64,000 nucleotides of DNA from contig NZ_JBFNQN010000004.1 of the NCBI RefSeq assembly GCF_040796495.1, forward strand, positions 301,105 to 365,104. Reading direction: 5' to 3'. Position 1 is the first letter of the stretch. Every line of letters starts with the position of its first letter. A model generated the notes under the pieces. It searched no databases. It saw only the letters and a program-made list of their open reading frames with translations, and was not told where the DNA came from. The position numbers and the translations under genes were made by a program. The DNA comes from Kineococcus endophyticus. Lineage in GTDB: Bacteria; Actinomycetota; Actinomycetes; Actinomycetales; Kineococcaceae. This document shows, one piece after another, positions 18,526 to 25,840 of this stretch.

Positions 18526-19284
18526 GTGGCGGGTGCACCCTGGTGGGAGCAGTTCGACCCCGGCCCCCGCGAGTCCGGCACCGGCTCGTCCGGTCCGACG
18601 CCTCCCGTGACGGGCACCGGCACCCTCGCGCCCTCGCAGCCCGAGGTGGTCCGGGACGAGCACCAGGACCACCCGCGTCCCCCGCGCCCGCCGCGGGGGC
18701 TGCAGGTCGTCGCGGCCGTCCTCGCGCTCGTCCTCGTCGCGCTCCTCGGCGTCCTCGCCGCACGCACGGTCGGCGCGACGTCGGCCCCCGCCCCCCAGGA
18801 GGGCACCGCCGGCGCACCGACCAGCGCGCCCGGCCCGTCGCCCACCGGACGCCCCGCCGGGGGGACCGCCGCCGCCGACGCGGCCGCCACCGCCGAGCTC
18901 GAGGAGCTGCGCCGCCAGGGCCTGGCGGCCCACCCGCCGGACGGCCAGTGGGTCGCCCAGCTCGCCGCGAAGAGCGTCGGGACGACGGACCCCGTGCAGA
19001 CCGCGGCCAACGGCAGCAGCACCTTCTACGCCGCCGACATCCTCGCCCAGAGCCGGGAGATCGCCTCCGGCGTCGCCGGCGGCGACGTGTTCGTGCTCAA
19101 GACCACCGACTTCGGCGACGGCCTCGTCGACAAGCGGGACAACCCCTACTGGGTGACGCTGGCCGCCGGCCCGTTCGGGAACGCCGACGACGTGCGCACC
19201 TGGTGCGCCAGCATGTTCGCCACCACCCCCGCCGCCGAGCGCGGGAACGTGTGCCTGCCGAAGCAGTTGACGCCGCCGGAGTGA
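18526..19284 (+). CDS. Single-pass membrane protein with C-terminal SPOR-like domain, hypothetical
   Basis: A 252-residue protein: an acidic, Pro-rich cytoplasmic stretch, one membrane helix (LQVVAAVLALVLVALLGVLA), a Pro/Ala/Gly linker and a folded extracellular C-terminus. The C-terminal domain (WVAQLAAKSVGT, FYAADILAQSR, YWVTLAAGPFGNADD, WCASMF, CLPKQL) has the strand-helix layout of SPOR-like domains and two Cys that could form a disulfide. GTG at 18526 follows GGAGG by 5 bases. I do not recognise a named family, and a cell-wall role is only a guess. Confidence 0.7.
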   Translation: MAGAPWWEQFDPGPRESGTGSSGPTPPVTGTGTLAPSQPEVVRDEHQDHPRPPRPPRGLQVVAAVLALVLVALLGVLAARTVGATSAPAPQEGTAGAPTSAPGPSPTGRPAGGTAAADAAATAELEELRRQGLAAHPPDGQWVAQLAAKSVGTTDPVQTAANGSSTFYAADILAQSREIASGVAGGDVFVLKTTDFGDGLVDKRDNPYWVTLAAGPFGNADDVRTWCASMFATTPAAERGNVCLPKQLTPPE

Positions 19285-19302
19285 GGGCGGTTCCGCTCGT
19301 CG

Positions 19303-19356
19303 CGTCGGTGCTGCGGTTCCGACGGGTGCCGCGGTTCCGACGGGTGCCGCGGTTCC
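19303..19356. repeat. 18-bp tandem repeat, three copies
   Basis: Two exact copies of GACGGGTGCCGCGGTTCC (19321-19338, 19339-19356) follow a degenerate copy (19303-19320). A further partial unit (GACGGG) follows. Related GGTTCCGACG words recur at about 19519 and 19787. Confidence 0.85.
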
Positions 19357-19383
19357 GACGGGACACCCACGGGTGATCCGACG

Positions 19384-19415
19384 CCGGTCCCACGTGGGTG
19401 CAGGTGTGGGACCGG
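19384..19415. repeat. Hairpin repeat A (shares a 26-bp core with repeat B)
   Basis: CCGGTCCCAC and GTGGGACCGG form a perfect 10-bp stem around a 12-base loop. The 26 bases from 19386 to 19411 are repeated exactly at 19458-19483. Confidence 0.8.
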
Positions 19416-19440
19416 CGGGACGGTCGTCGGGGTGACGCGT

Positions 19441-19490
19441 GCGCCGTTCCCAGGCCCGGTCCCACGTGGGTGCAGGTGTGGGAACGGCGC
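19441..19490. repeat. Hairpin repeat B (same core, different stem)
   Basis: GCGCCGTTCCCA (19441-19452) pairs perfectly with TGGGAACGGCGC (19479-19490) over 12 bp and encloses most of the second copy of the 26-base core. The stem differs from repeat A but is still fully complementary. Confidence 0.8.
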
Positions 19491-19559
19491 CACGGTCGGC
19501 GCGGGCGGCCGCGGCAACGGTTCCGACGCGCGGCCGGGAACCGCGCGGCCGCGCCCGGT

Positions 19560-19766
19560 TCACTCCCGGCAGTTCCCCAGCGCCTCGTCCCACCACACCG
19601 ACAGCGGCCACGAACCGCTGCGCCGCAACGCCTCCCAACGCTGACGCTCCCGTCGACGCGCGAGGAGGAGCCCGACGACGGCGACGGTCACGGGGGCGGT
19701 GGGCGCAACTCCGGGCGGTTCCGTGGTTCCAGGACGGTGAACCCCGACCTCGGTGGTCGACGACAT
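19560..19766 (-). CDS. Small single-helix membrane protein, unrecognised
   Basis: A 68-residue open frame with an ideal GGAGG 5 bases before its ATG. The product has a short polar start, one hydrophobic helix (VAPTAPVTVAVVGLLLA), a basic patch (RRRERQRWEAL) and an aromatic end (GSWPLSVWWDEALGNC). I recognise no family. The RBS and the helix-plus-basic-anchor pattern make a real gene likely. It lies between the repeat cluster and the SulP gene, on the same strand as SulP. Confidence 0.55.
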   Translation of the reverse strand: MSSTTEVGVHRPGTTEPPGVAPTAPVTVAVVGLLLARRRERQRWEALRRSGSWPLSVWWDEALGNCRE

Positions 19767-19840
19767 CCGGACCTCCTCTCCGTGCGGCGGTTCCGACGGT
19801 AGGAGGTCGCGAGGGGGAGGGACGACCGGGTTTTCCGCGC

Positions 19841-21337
19841 TCAGTGCGAGGGCGCGAGGTGCCCGGCGAGGCGTTCGTGCATCTGCGCGCTGGCGTCGTT
19901 GAGGCCGACGAACTCCACCGACGTGCCCCGCGCGGCGTACTTCGTCGTGACCGCGTCGAGGGCGGCGACGGTCGAGGCGTCCCAGACGTGGGAGTCGGAC
20001 AGGTCGACGACGACCCGGGACGGGTCGCCGGGGTAGTCGAACTGCCCGACGAGGTCGTTCGAGGAGGCGAAGAACAGTGCGCCGTGCACGCGGTACGTCT
20101 TCACCGCGCCGTCGCCGCTGAGTTCGCCGTCCACCTCGACGAGGTGCGCCACCCGCCGGGCGAAGAGCAGTGCCGCGACGACGACGCCGACGACGACCCC
20201 GATGGCGAGGTTGTGCGTCACCACCACGACCACGACGGTCGTCACCATGACCGCGGTCTCGCTGCGCGGCATGCGGCGCAACGTCCCGGGGCGCACCGAG
20301 TGCCAGTCGAACGTCCCCACGGCGACCATCACCATGACGGCCGCGAGAACGCCCATGGGGATCACCGCGACGACGTCACCGAGGCCCACGACGAGCACGA
20401 GCAGGAACACCCCGGCCAGGAACGTCGACAGCCGGGTGCGGGCGCCTGAGCGCACGTTGATCATCGTCTGGCCGATCATGGCGCACCCGCCCATGCCGCC
20501 GAAGAACCCGGTGATGACGTTGGCGGCCCCCTGGCCCCACGCCTCCCGCGTCTTGGACGACCGGGTGTCGGTCACCTCGTCGACCAGCGTCGCCGTCATG
20601 AGCGACTCCATCAGCCCGACGAGCGCCATGCCCACCGCGTACGGGGCGATGATGCGGAGCGTCTCGAGCGTGAGCGGGACGTCGGGCAGGGCCAGGACGG
20701 GGAGGCTGTCCGGCAGGGCGCCCTCGTCCCCGACGTTGGGGACCGCCAGGTGCGCGACGACCGTCAGCGCGGTGAGGACCACGATCGCGACCAGGGGCGC
20801 GGGTACCGCGGTCGTCAGCCGGGGCAGGAACACCATGATCGCCAGAGCGGCCGCGACCATCGGGTAGACCAGCCACGGCACCCCGACGAGGTGGGGGACC
20901 TGCGCCCAGAAGATGAGGATCGCCAGGGCGTTGACGAACCCGACCATGACGCTGCGCGGCACGAACCGCATGAGGCGCGGCACCCGCAGGAGCCCGAGGA
21001 CCACCTGGATCAGACCGCCCAGGACGACGGTCGCCAGCAGGTACTGCAGGCCGTGCTCGCGCACCACGGGGGCGATGACAAGGGCCACGGCGCCGGTGGC
21101 GGCGGAGATCATCGCGGGCCGGCCGCCGAGCACGGCGATCGAGACGGCCATCGTGAAGGAGGCGAAGAGGCCGACGCGGGGGTCGACCCCGGCGATGATC
21201 GAGAACGAGATCGCCTCGGGGATGAGGGCGAGCGCGACGACGAGGCCGGCGAGCACCTCGGTGCGCAGGACGGTCGGCGACGGCAGGCCCGCGCGGAGGC
21301 GGGTGAGCGGGCGGGGGCGCAGGGCGGTCGTGGTCAC
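19841..21337 (-). CDS. SulP-family inorganic anion transporter with STAS domain
   Basis: A 498-residue secondary transporter of the SLC26/SulP family, whose bacterial members carry sulfate, bicarbonate or dicarboxylates. The signature region (ALIPEAISFSIIAGVDPRVG) is followed by about ten more membrane segments and a C-terminal cytoplasmic STAS domain (ALFFASSNDLVGQF, VVVDLSDSHVWDASTVAALD). The substrate is unknown. The GTG at 21337 is the first available start. A MerR-type palindrome about 95 bases upstream with a TAGAGT -10-like hexamer on this strand suggests control by a MerR regulator such as the one at 23.1 kb. Confidence 0.88.
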   Translation of the reverse strand: MTTTALRPRPLTRLRAGLPSPTVLRTEVLAGLVVALALIPEAISFSIIAGVDPRVGLFASFTMAVSIAVLGGRPAMISAATGAVALVIAPVVREHGLQYLLATVVLGGLIQVVLGLLRVPRLMRFVPRSVMVGFVNALAILIFWAQVPHLVGVPWLVYPMVAAALAIMVFLPRLTTAVPAPLVAIVVLTALTVVAHLAVPNVGDEGALPDSLPVLALPDVPLTLETLRIIAPYAVGMALVGLMESLMTATLVDEVTDTRSSKTREAWGQGAANVITGFFGGMGGCAMIGQTMINVRSGARTRLSTFLAGVFLLVLVVGLGDVVAVIPMGVLAAVMVMVAVGTFDWHSVRPGTLRRMPRSETAVMVTTVVVVVVTHNLAIGVVVGVVVAALLFARRVAHLVEVDGELSGDGAVKTYRVHGALFFASSNDLVGQFDYPGDPSRVVVDLSDSHVWDASTVAALDAVTTKYAARGTSVEFVGLNDASAQMHERLAGHLAPSH

Positions 21338-21429
21338 AGGCGTCCGTTCGGAGGGAGACCGGGGAAGGGCGTGGAGGCGCTCCGGACCGCCGTGGCGGTC
21401 GGGCGGGGAGCGGCGGCGGAGCTGACTCT

Positions 21430-21450
21430 ACCTTGACGTGAGAAGAAGGT
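21430..21450 (-). promoter_or_regulatory. MerR-type operator/promoter facing SulP
   Basis: ACCTT and AAGGT arms are separated by 11 bases containing GACGTGA. On the minus strand the right arm runs into TAGAGT, placing a -10-like hexamer directly after it, as in MerR-family promoters with long spacers. Confidence 0.5.
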
Positions 21451-21847
21451 TACGGCGCGTCCTCCTCTGTGGTCGACCAAGGGTTGCCGCTCGTGACGTT
21501 GCGTGTGGGCCGGCGTCCGCGGGAGTGGCGCCGGGATCCCTCGGGCGGTCACGGGGGACCTCGCGGTGCGAGGTCGGTGCGGCGGCGGGCCTGGACGCGG
21601 GCGGAGCGCAGCACGACCCGTCGGTGGGGGTGTCGGGCGCGGCCCGCCCACGCCGTCGGGATCCTTTGCACCGCAGGGACCTCCGCAGGTCCTGACCGGG
21701 GGTGGCGGGACGGCGTCCACCGTGGGGTGTCGCAGGTGAGCGGCCGACGGCTCGCGGCCGCGTCGACGGCACGCCTCGTCGTGGCTCCTCGCGCGCGCCT
21801 CCGGAACCCTGGGAGCCGGACCGCTTGCGGACGCCCCTCTGGGAATC

Positions 21848-21869
21848 TACCTTCACGTCACGGTAGGGT
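21848..21869 (+). promoter_or_regulatory. MerR-type operator/promoter facing the acyltransferase
   Basis: TACCTTCACGTCACGGTAGG shares ACCTTnACGT with the site at 21430. CTACC/GGTAG arms are present, and TAGGGT is a -10-like hexamer on the plus strand about 110 bases before the acyltransferase start. Confidence 0.45.
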
Positions 21870-21979
21870 TCGGGACGTCAGCAGACCTCGGGGGAGGCGC
21901 TCGTGGACGGCGGCTCGCCTCCTCCCCAGCACTCCGCGCAGCCGACCGGCCCGCGCGGCCCCACTCGAGACGAGGTCAC

Positions 21980-23134
21980 GTGACGACCCGCACCAGTCCG
22001 AGGACGACCGGCACCACCGGCGCCCGCTCCACCCGTTCCGCCCAGCGCGTCCCCGCCGCCCGGCACGCCTCGCCGTCGCGCGGCCGGACGCTGGCCACGG
22101 CCTTCGACCCCCGGCACAACGCGCTCGACGTCCTGCGCCTGGCCCTCGCGCTCACCGTGGCGGTCGTCCACACGACGTACCTCGGCTTCGGCCACCAGCC
22201 CGAGGTCGGCGCGACCGACGTCGGCAGCCTCGCCGTCGACGGGTTCTTCGTGCTCAGCGGCTTCCTCGTGGCGGGCAGCTGGTTGCGCCTGGGGTCCCTG
22301 CGCCGGTTCGTCTGGCACCGCGCGCTGCGCATCCTCCCCGCCTTCTACGTCAGCCTCGCGCTCACCGCCCTCGTCGTCGCGCCGGTCCTCGCGGTCCTGT
22401 CGGGACGGGGCCCGACGTCGGTGTTCTCCGGCCCCGACTCCGCCGTCGGCTACGTCACCTCGAACGCAGCCCTCCTGGTGCGGCAGTTCGGGATCGCCGG
22501 CCTCGGCGACGACGGCGGCGGCTCGGTCGTCAACGGATCGCTGTGGACGCTCTTCTACGAGGCCGCCTGCTACGGGGTCGTCGCGGCCCTCGGGGTCATC
22601 GGCGTCCTCGCCCGCCGCCGCTGGGTGGTCCTCGTCCTGCTGGGCCTGCTGTGGGCGACAACCGTGTCGGCGACGGCCGGGTTCAACCCCGTGGGTTCCG
22701 AGCTCATGCTGCGCTTCGCCTTCGTCTTCCTGCTCGGGGTCGCCGGGCACCTGTACGCCGACCGCCTCGTGCTGTCGTTGCCGCTGGCGGTCGCGGCGGT
22801 CGCGCTCGTGGCCGCCGGGCTCGCGCTGCTGCCGGACTACCGCGCCCTGGCCGGACCGGCCTTCGCCTACGCCTTCCTCTACGCCGTGGTCCGGCTGCCG
22901 CTGCGCTGGCGGCCGCGCTGGGACCTGTCCTACGGCGTCTACGTCTGGCACTGGCCGATCGCGCTCGTCCTGGCGACCGCCGGGCTCGCGGACGCCGTCG
23001 GCGCCGGGTTCGTCCTCCTCAGCCTCGCCGTCACGGCCGGGGTGGCCGCGCTGTCGTGGCGCTTCGTCGAGTCGCCGGCCCTGTCCCACAAGGACGCCGC
23101 CTGGGTCACCGGGGGGCGGCGTCGACGCGCTTAA
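21980..23134 (+). CDS. Acyltransferase family 3 (OafA/YrhL-type) membrane protein
   Basis: A 384-residue integral membrane O-acyltransferase. After a basic, Thr/Ser/Arg-rich cytoplasmic N-terminus, the family start NALDVLRLALALTVAVVH contains the catalytic-type His, followed by VDGFFVLSGFLVAGSW and RFVWHRALRILPAFYVSLAL, then eight further helices. Such proteins acylate cell-surface sugars, teichoic acids or glycolipids; the acceptor is unknown. GTG at 21980 was used. The MerR gene starts 10 bases after its stop, so the two may be cotranscribed. Confidence 0.88.
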   Translation: MTTRTSPRTTGTTGARSTRSAQRVPAARHASPSRGRTLATAFDPRHNALDVLRLALALTVAVVHTTYLGFGHQPEVGATDVGSLAVDGFFVLSGFLVAGSWLRLGSLRRFVWHRALRILPAFYVSLALTALVVAPVLAVLSGRGPTSVFSGPDSAVGYVTSNAALLVRQFGIAGLGDDGGGSVVNGSLWTLFYEAACYGVVAALGVIGVLARRRWVVLVLLGLLWATTVSATAGFNPVGSELMLRFAFVFLLGVAGHLYADRLVLSLPLAVAAVALVAAGLALLPDYRALAGPAFAYAFLYAVVRLPLRWRPRWDLSYGVYVWHWPIALVLATAGLADAVGAGFVLLSLAVTAGVAALSWRFVESPALSHKDAAWVTGGRRRRA

Positions 23135-23144
23135 GCTGGCCCGG

Positions 23145-23555
23145 GTGAGCACGGAACAGCACGACGACGGGACGGGCGCCGCCGACGGGGCCGTCTACCA
23201 GGTCGGCGAGGTGGCCGAGCGCGTCCGGTTGTCGCACCGGACCGTGCGGTACTACGACGACCAGGGCCTGCTGAGCGCCGCCCGCAGCGCGGGGAACTAC
23301 CGGCTCTACAGCGAGTCCGACATCCAGCGCATGCTGACCATCCGGCGCATGAAACCCCTCGGGTTCAGCCTCGACGAGATGCGGCACGTGCTGCAGGTGC
23401 TCGACCGCGTCGACCGGGAGGGCGCGCAGGCTCCCGAGCTGGAGCTCGAACTGCGCCGCGCGATCGACGACGTGCGCGAACGCCGCGACAAGCTGGCCGA
23501 GCAGATGGCGGGCGCGGACGACTTCCTCGCCGCCCTGCGCGCCCGCCTCCCCTGA
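23145..23555 (+). CDS. MerR-family transcriptional regulator
   Basis: A 136-residue regulator with the MerR winged helix at the N-terminus (YQVGEVAERVRLSHRTVRYY, GNYRLYSESDIQRML) and a coiled-coil dimerisation helix (LELRRAIDDVRERRDKLAEQ). It has no Cys-rich C-terminal loop, so a metal or thiol effector is unlikely. Two MerR-type palindromes in the SulP/acyltransferase intergenic region are plausible targets. It is convergent with dxs, with a single base between the two stop codons. Confidence 0.88.
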   Translation: MSTEQHDDGTGAADGAVYQVGEVAERVRLSHRTVRYYDDQGLLSAARSAGNYRLYSESDIQRMLTIRRMKPLGFSLDEMRHVLQVLDRVDREGAQAPELELELRRAIDDVRERRDKLAEQMAGADDFLAALRARLP

Positions 23556-23556
23556 C

Positions 23557-25497
23557 TCAGTCGGGCAGGTCCCCGACGGACGAGCGTTCCCGCAACGGCC
23601 GGGCCTGCGGCAGGCGCGTCCCGATGACCTGGTCGATGATGCGGTGCGCGATCGACTGGGCGTCCAGGCCGGCGTCGCGCAGGATCTGGCTGCGCGACGC
23701 GTGGTCGAGGAACTCGTCGGGCAACCCGAGTTCGGTGACCCCCGTGTCGACGTCGGCCTCGCGCAGGTCCTGGCGCAGCCGGGTGCCGATGCCGCCGACG
23801 CGGACGCCGTCCTCGATCGTCACGACGAGGCGGTGCTCGCGGCACAGTTCCACGAGGGAACCCGCGATCGGGACGACCCAGCGCGGGTCGACGACGGTGG
23901 CGCCGATGCCCTGCGCCGCCAGCAGCGACGCCGTCTCCAGCGCCGTGGTGGCCATCGAGCCGACGGCGACGAGCAGGACGTCGCGCGAGGAGTCGGGGGC
24001 CTCGGCCAGGACGTCGACCCCGTCGGACAGGCGGAACAACCGCGGGACGTCAGGCCCCACCGCACCCTTGGGGTAGCGCAGGACGGTCGGCCCGTCCTCG
24101 ACGGCGACGGCCTCGGCGAGTTCCTCGCGCAGGGTCGCGGCGTCCCTCGGCGCGGCGATGCGGATGCCCGGAACCACCTGCAGCAGAGCGAGGTCCCACA
24201 TGCCGTGGTGGCTGGGGCCGTCCGGGCCGGTGACCCCGGCGCGGTCGAACACGAACGTCACGCCCGCCTTGTGCAGGGCGACGTCCATGAGGACCTGGTC
24301 GAACGCGCGGTTCACGAACGTCGCGTAGAGGGCGACGACGGGGTGCAGCCCCCCGTACGCCAGGCCCGCGGCCGTCGTCACCGCGTGCTGCTCGGCGATG
24401 CCCACGTCGAACACGCGCTCGGGGTGGCGTTCGGCGAAGGTGTGCAACCCGGTGGGCCGCAGCATGGCCGCCGTGATCGCGACGATGCGGGAGTTCTCCT
24501 CGCCGAGCTCGGCGAGCTCGTGGGAGAACACCGACGTCCACGTCGTGCCGCCTGCGACCTCGAGGGATTCACCCGTCGTCGGGTCGATCTTGCCCACGGC
24601 GTGGAACTGGTCGGCCTGGTCGCGCAGGGCCGGTTCGAAACCGTGCCCCTTCTCGGTGATGGCGTGGACGATGACCGGCGTCCCGTAGTCGCGGGCCTGC
24701 CGCAGCGCCTGCTCCACGGCCTCCTGGTCGTGGCCGTCGACGGGGCCGACGTACTTGACGTCCAGGTTGGAGTACAGCGCCTCGTTGTCGGTGAACCGCG
24801 CGAGGAAACCGCGCATCCCGCCCCGGAGCCCGCGGTAGAAGGCGCGACCGGGCGAACCGAAGCGGTCGGCCGCGGCCTGGCTCTTCTCGTGCAGGCGGCG
24901 GTACTCGCTGCGCGTCCGCACCGTGCTGAGGAAGCGCGCCATCCCACCGATCGTGGCGCCGTAGGAACGTCCGTTGTCGTTGACGACGATGACCAGCCGA
25001 CGGTCGTTGTCGTGGGACATGTTGTTGAGGGCTTCCCACGTCATCCCGCCCGTGAGCGCCCCGTCGCCGACGACGGCGACGACCGTGCGGTCGGTCTGCC
25101 CGCTGAGCTTGAAGGCGCGCGAGATCCCGTCGGCCCACGACAGCGACGCCGACGCGTGGGAGGACTCGACGATGTCGTGCTCGGACTCGCTGCGCTGGGG
25201 GTACCCGGCGAGGCCGCCGCGCTCGCGCAGGTGCGAGAAGTCCTGCCGGCCCGTCAGCAGCTTGTGCACGTAGGACTGGTGCCCCGTGTCGAAGATGATC
25301 GGGTCCTTGGGGGAGTCGAAGACGCGGTGCATCGCCAGCGTCAGCTCCACCACCCCGAGGTTCGGACCCAGGTGACCACCGGTCTTGGCGACGGACGCGA
25401 CGAGGAAGCGACGGATCTCCGCCGCCAGCTCGACCATCTGCTGCGGGGTCAGGTCGTCGAGGTCTCGGGGAGACCGGATCGATCCGAGCAGGTCCAC
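23557..25497 (-). CDS. dxs: 1-deoxy-D-xylulose-5-phosphate synthase
   Basis: A 646-residue thiamine-diphosphate enzyme that condenses pyruvate and glyceraldehyde-3-phosphate in the first step of the MEP isoprenoid pathway. It is full length and shows the expected motifs: KTGGHLGPNLGVVELT with the catalytic-site His, DTGHQSYVHKLLTG, the ThDP-binding GDGALTGGMTWEALNN, and the transketolase-type pyrimidine and C-terminal domains (DVGIAEQHAVTTAAGLA, VFDRAGVTGPDGPSHHG). GTG at 25497 follows AGAGGAG; the frame is open upstream but only this start gives the usual N-terminus (DLLGSIRSPRDLDDL). Confidence 0.95.
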   Translation of the reverse strand: MDLLGSIRSPRDLDDLTPQQMVELAAEIRRFLVASVAKTGGHLGPNLGVVELTLAMHRVFDSPKDPIIFDTGHQSYVHKLLTGRQDFSHLRERGGLAGYPQRSESEHDIVESSHASASLSWADGISRAFKLSGQTDRTVVAVVGDGALTGGMTWEALNNMSHDNDRRLVIVVNDNGRSYGATIGGMARFLSTVRTRSEYRRLHEKSQAAADRFGSPGRAFYRGLRGGMRGFLARFTDNEALYSNLDVKYVGPVDGHDQEAVEQALRQARDYGTPVIVHAITEKGHGFEPALRDQADQFHAVGKIDPTTGESLEVAGGTTWTSVFSHELAELGEENSRIVAITAAMLRPTGLHTFAERHPERVFDVGIAEQHAVTTAAGLAYGGLHPVVALYATFVNRAFDQVLMDVALHKAGVTFVFDRAGVTGPDGPSHHGMWDLALLQVVPGIRIAAPRDAATLREELAEAVAVEDGPTVLRYPKGAVGPDVPRLFRLSDGVDVLAEAPDSSRDVLLVAVGSMATTALETASLLAAQGIGATVVDPRWVVPIAGSLVELCREHRLVVTIEDGVRVGGIGTRLRQDLREADVDTGVTELGLPDEFLDHASRSQILRDAGLDAQSIAHRIIDQVIGTRLPQARPLRERSSVGDLPD

Positions 25498-25571
25498 AGG
25501 TGCTCCTCTCGTCTGCGGGGGCAGCTTAGGCGGCTGCCGTCCGTGCGCCAGTCCGTGCCGCCCTGCACGGG

Positions 25572-25784
25572 TCAGCGCGAGGTGCCCCGGGTCCGTCCCC
25601 GGGTCCAGCGCTCCGCGCCGCCGAGGGCCAGGAGCACCACCACCACGGCCACCCCCTCCAGCGCGGCGCGGACCGGGCTGTCGCCGAAGGCGAGAGCGGC
25701 CAGCATCGCCACGGCCAGACCGCCGACGACGGACGCCACGACGAAGCGCGGCGTCGACGTGCGCGGGGCGGTCGGACGGTCCAC
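25572..25784 (-). CDS. Small two-helix membrane protein, hypothetical
   Basis: A short open frame of about 70 residues predicted to have two membrane helices (FVVASVVGGLAVAMLAALAF and VRAALEGVAVVVVLLALGG) and a basic C-terminus. I recognise no family. The start is uncertain: GTG at 25784 is used here, and an upstream start at 25820 would add 12 residues of Arg/Pro-rich sequence. It is oriented like dxs, 74 bases upstream of it, and divergent from the photolyase-like gene. Confidence 0.45.
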   Translation of the reverse strand: MDRPTAPRTSTPRFVVASVVGGLAVAMLAALAFGDSPVRAALEGVAVVVVLLALGGAERWTRGRTRGTSR

Positions 25785-25840
25785 GACCCCAGGGTGCCTC
25801 CGGGCGGGCGGAGGACGCACGCCGGACCCAGGATGGCGCC

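Larger units (their letters stand above)
21338..21979. promoter_or_regulatory. Divergent intergenic region, SulP / acyltransferase
   Basis: A 642-base stretch without a convincing gene. It holds a MerR-type palindrome at each end (21430-21450 facing SulP, 21848-21869 facing the acyltransferase) and a perfect 7-bp hairpin at 21557-21575 (GACCTCG, 5-base loop). The short open frames in between are Arg/Gly/Pro-rich and look like shadows. Confidence 0.6.

Noticed and set aside
19303..19490. CRISPR array
   Set aside because: The repeat units are only 18 bp tandem without spacers, or two copies 72 bp apart; there are no regularly spaced repeats and no cas genes.
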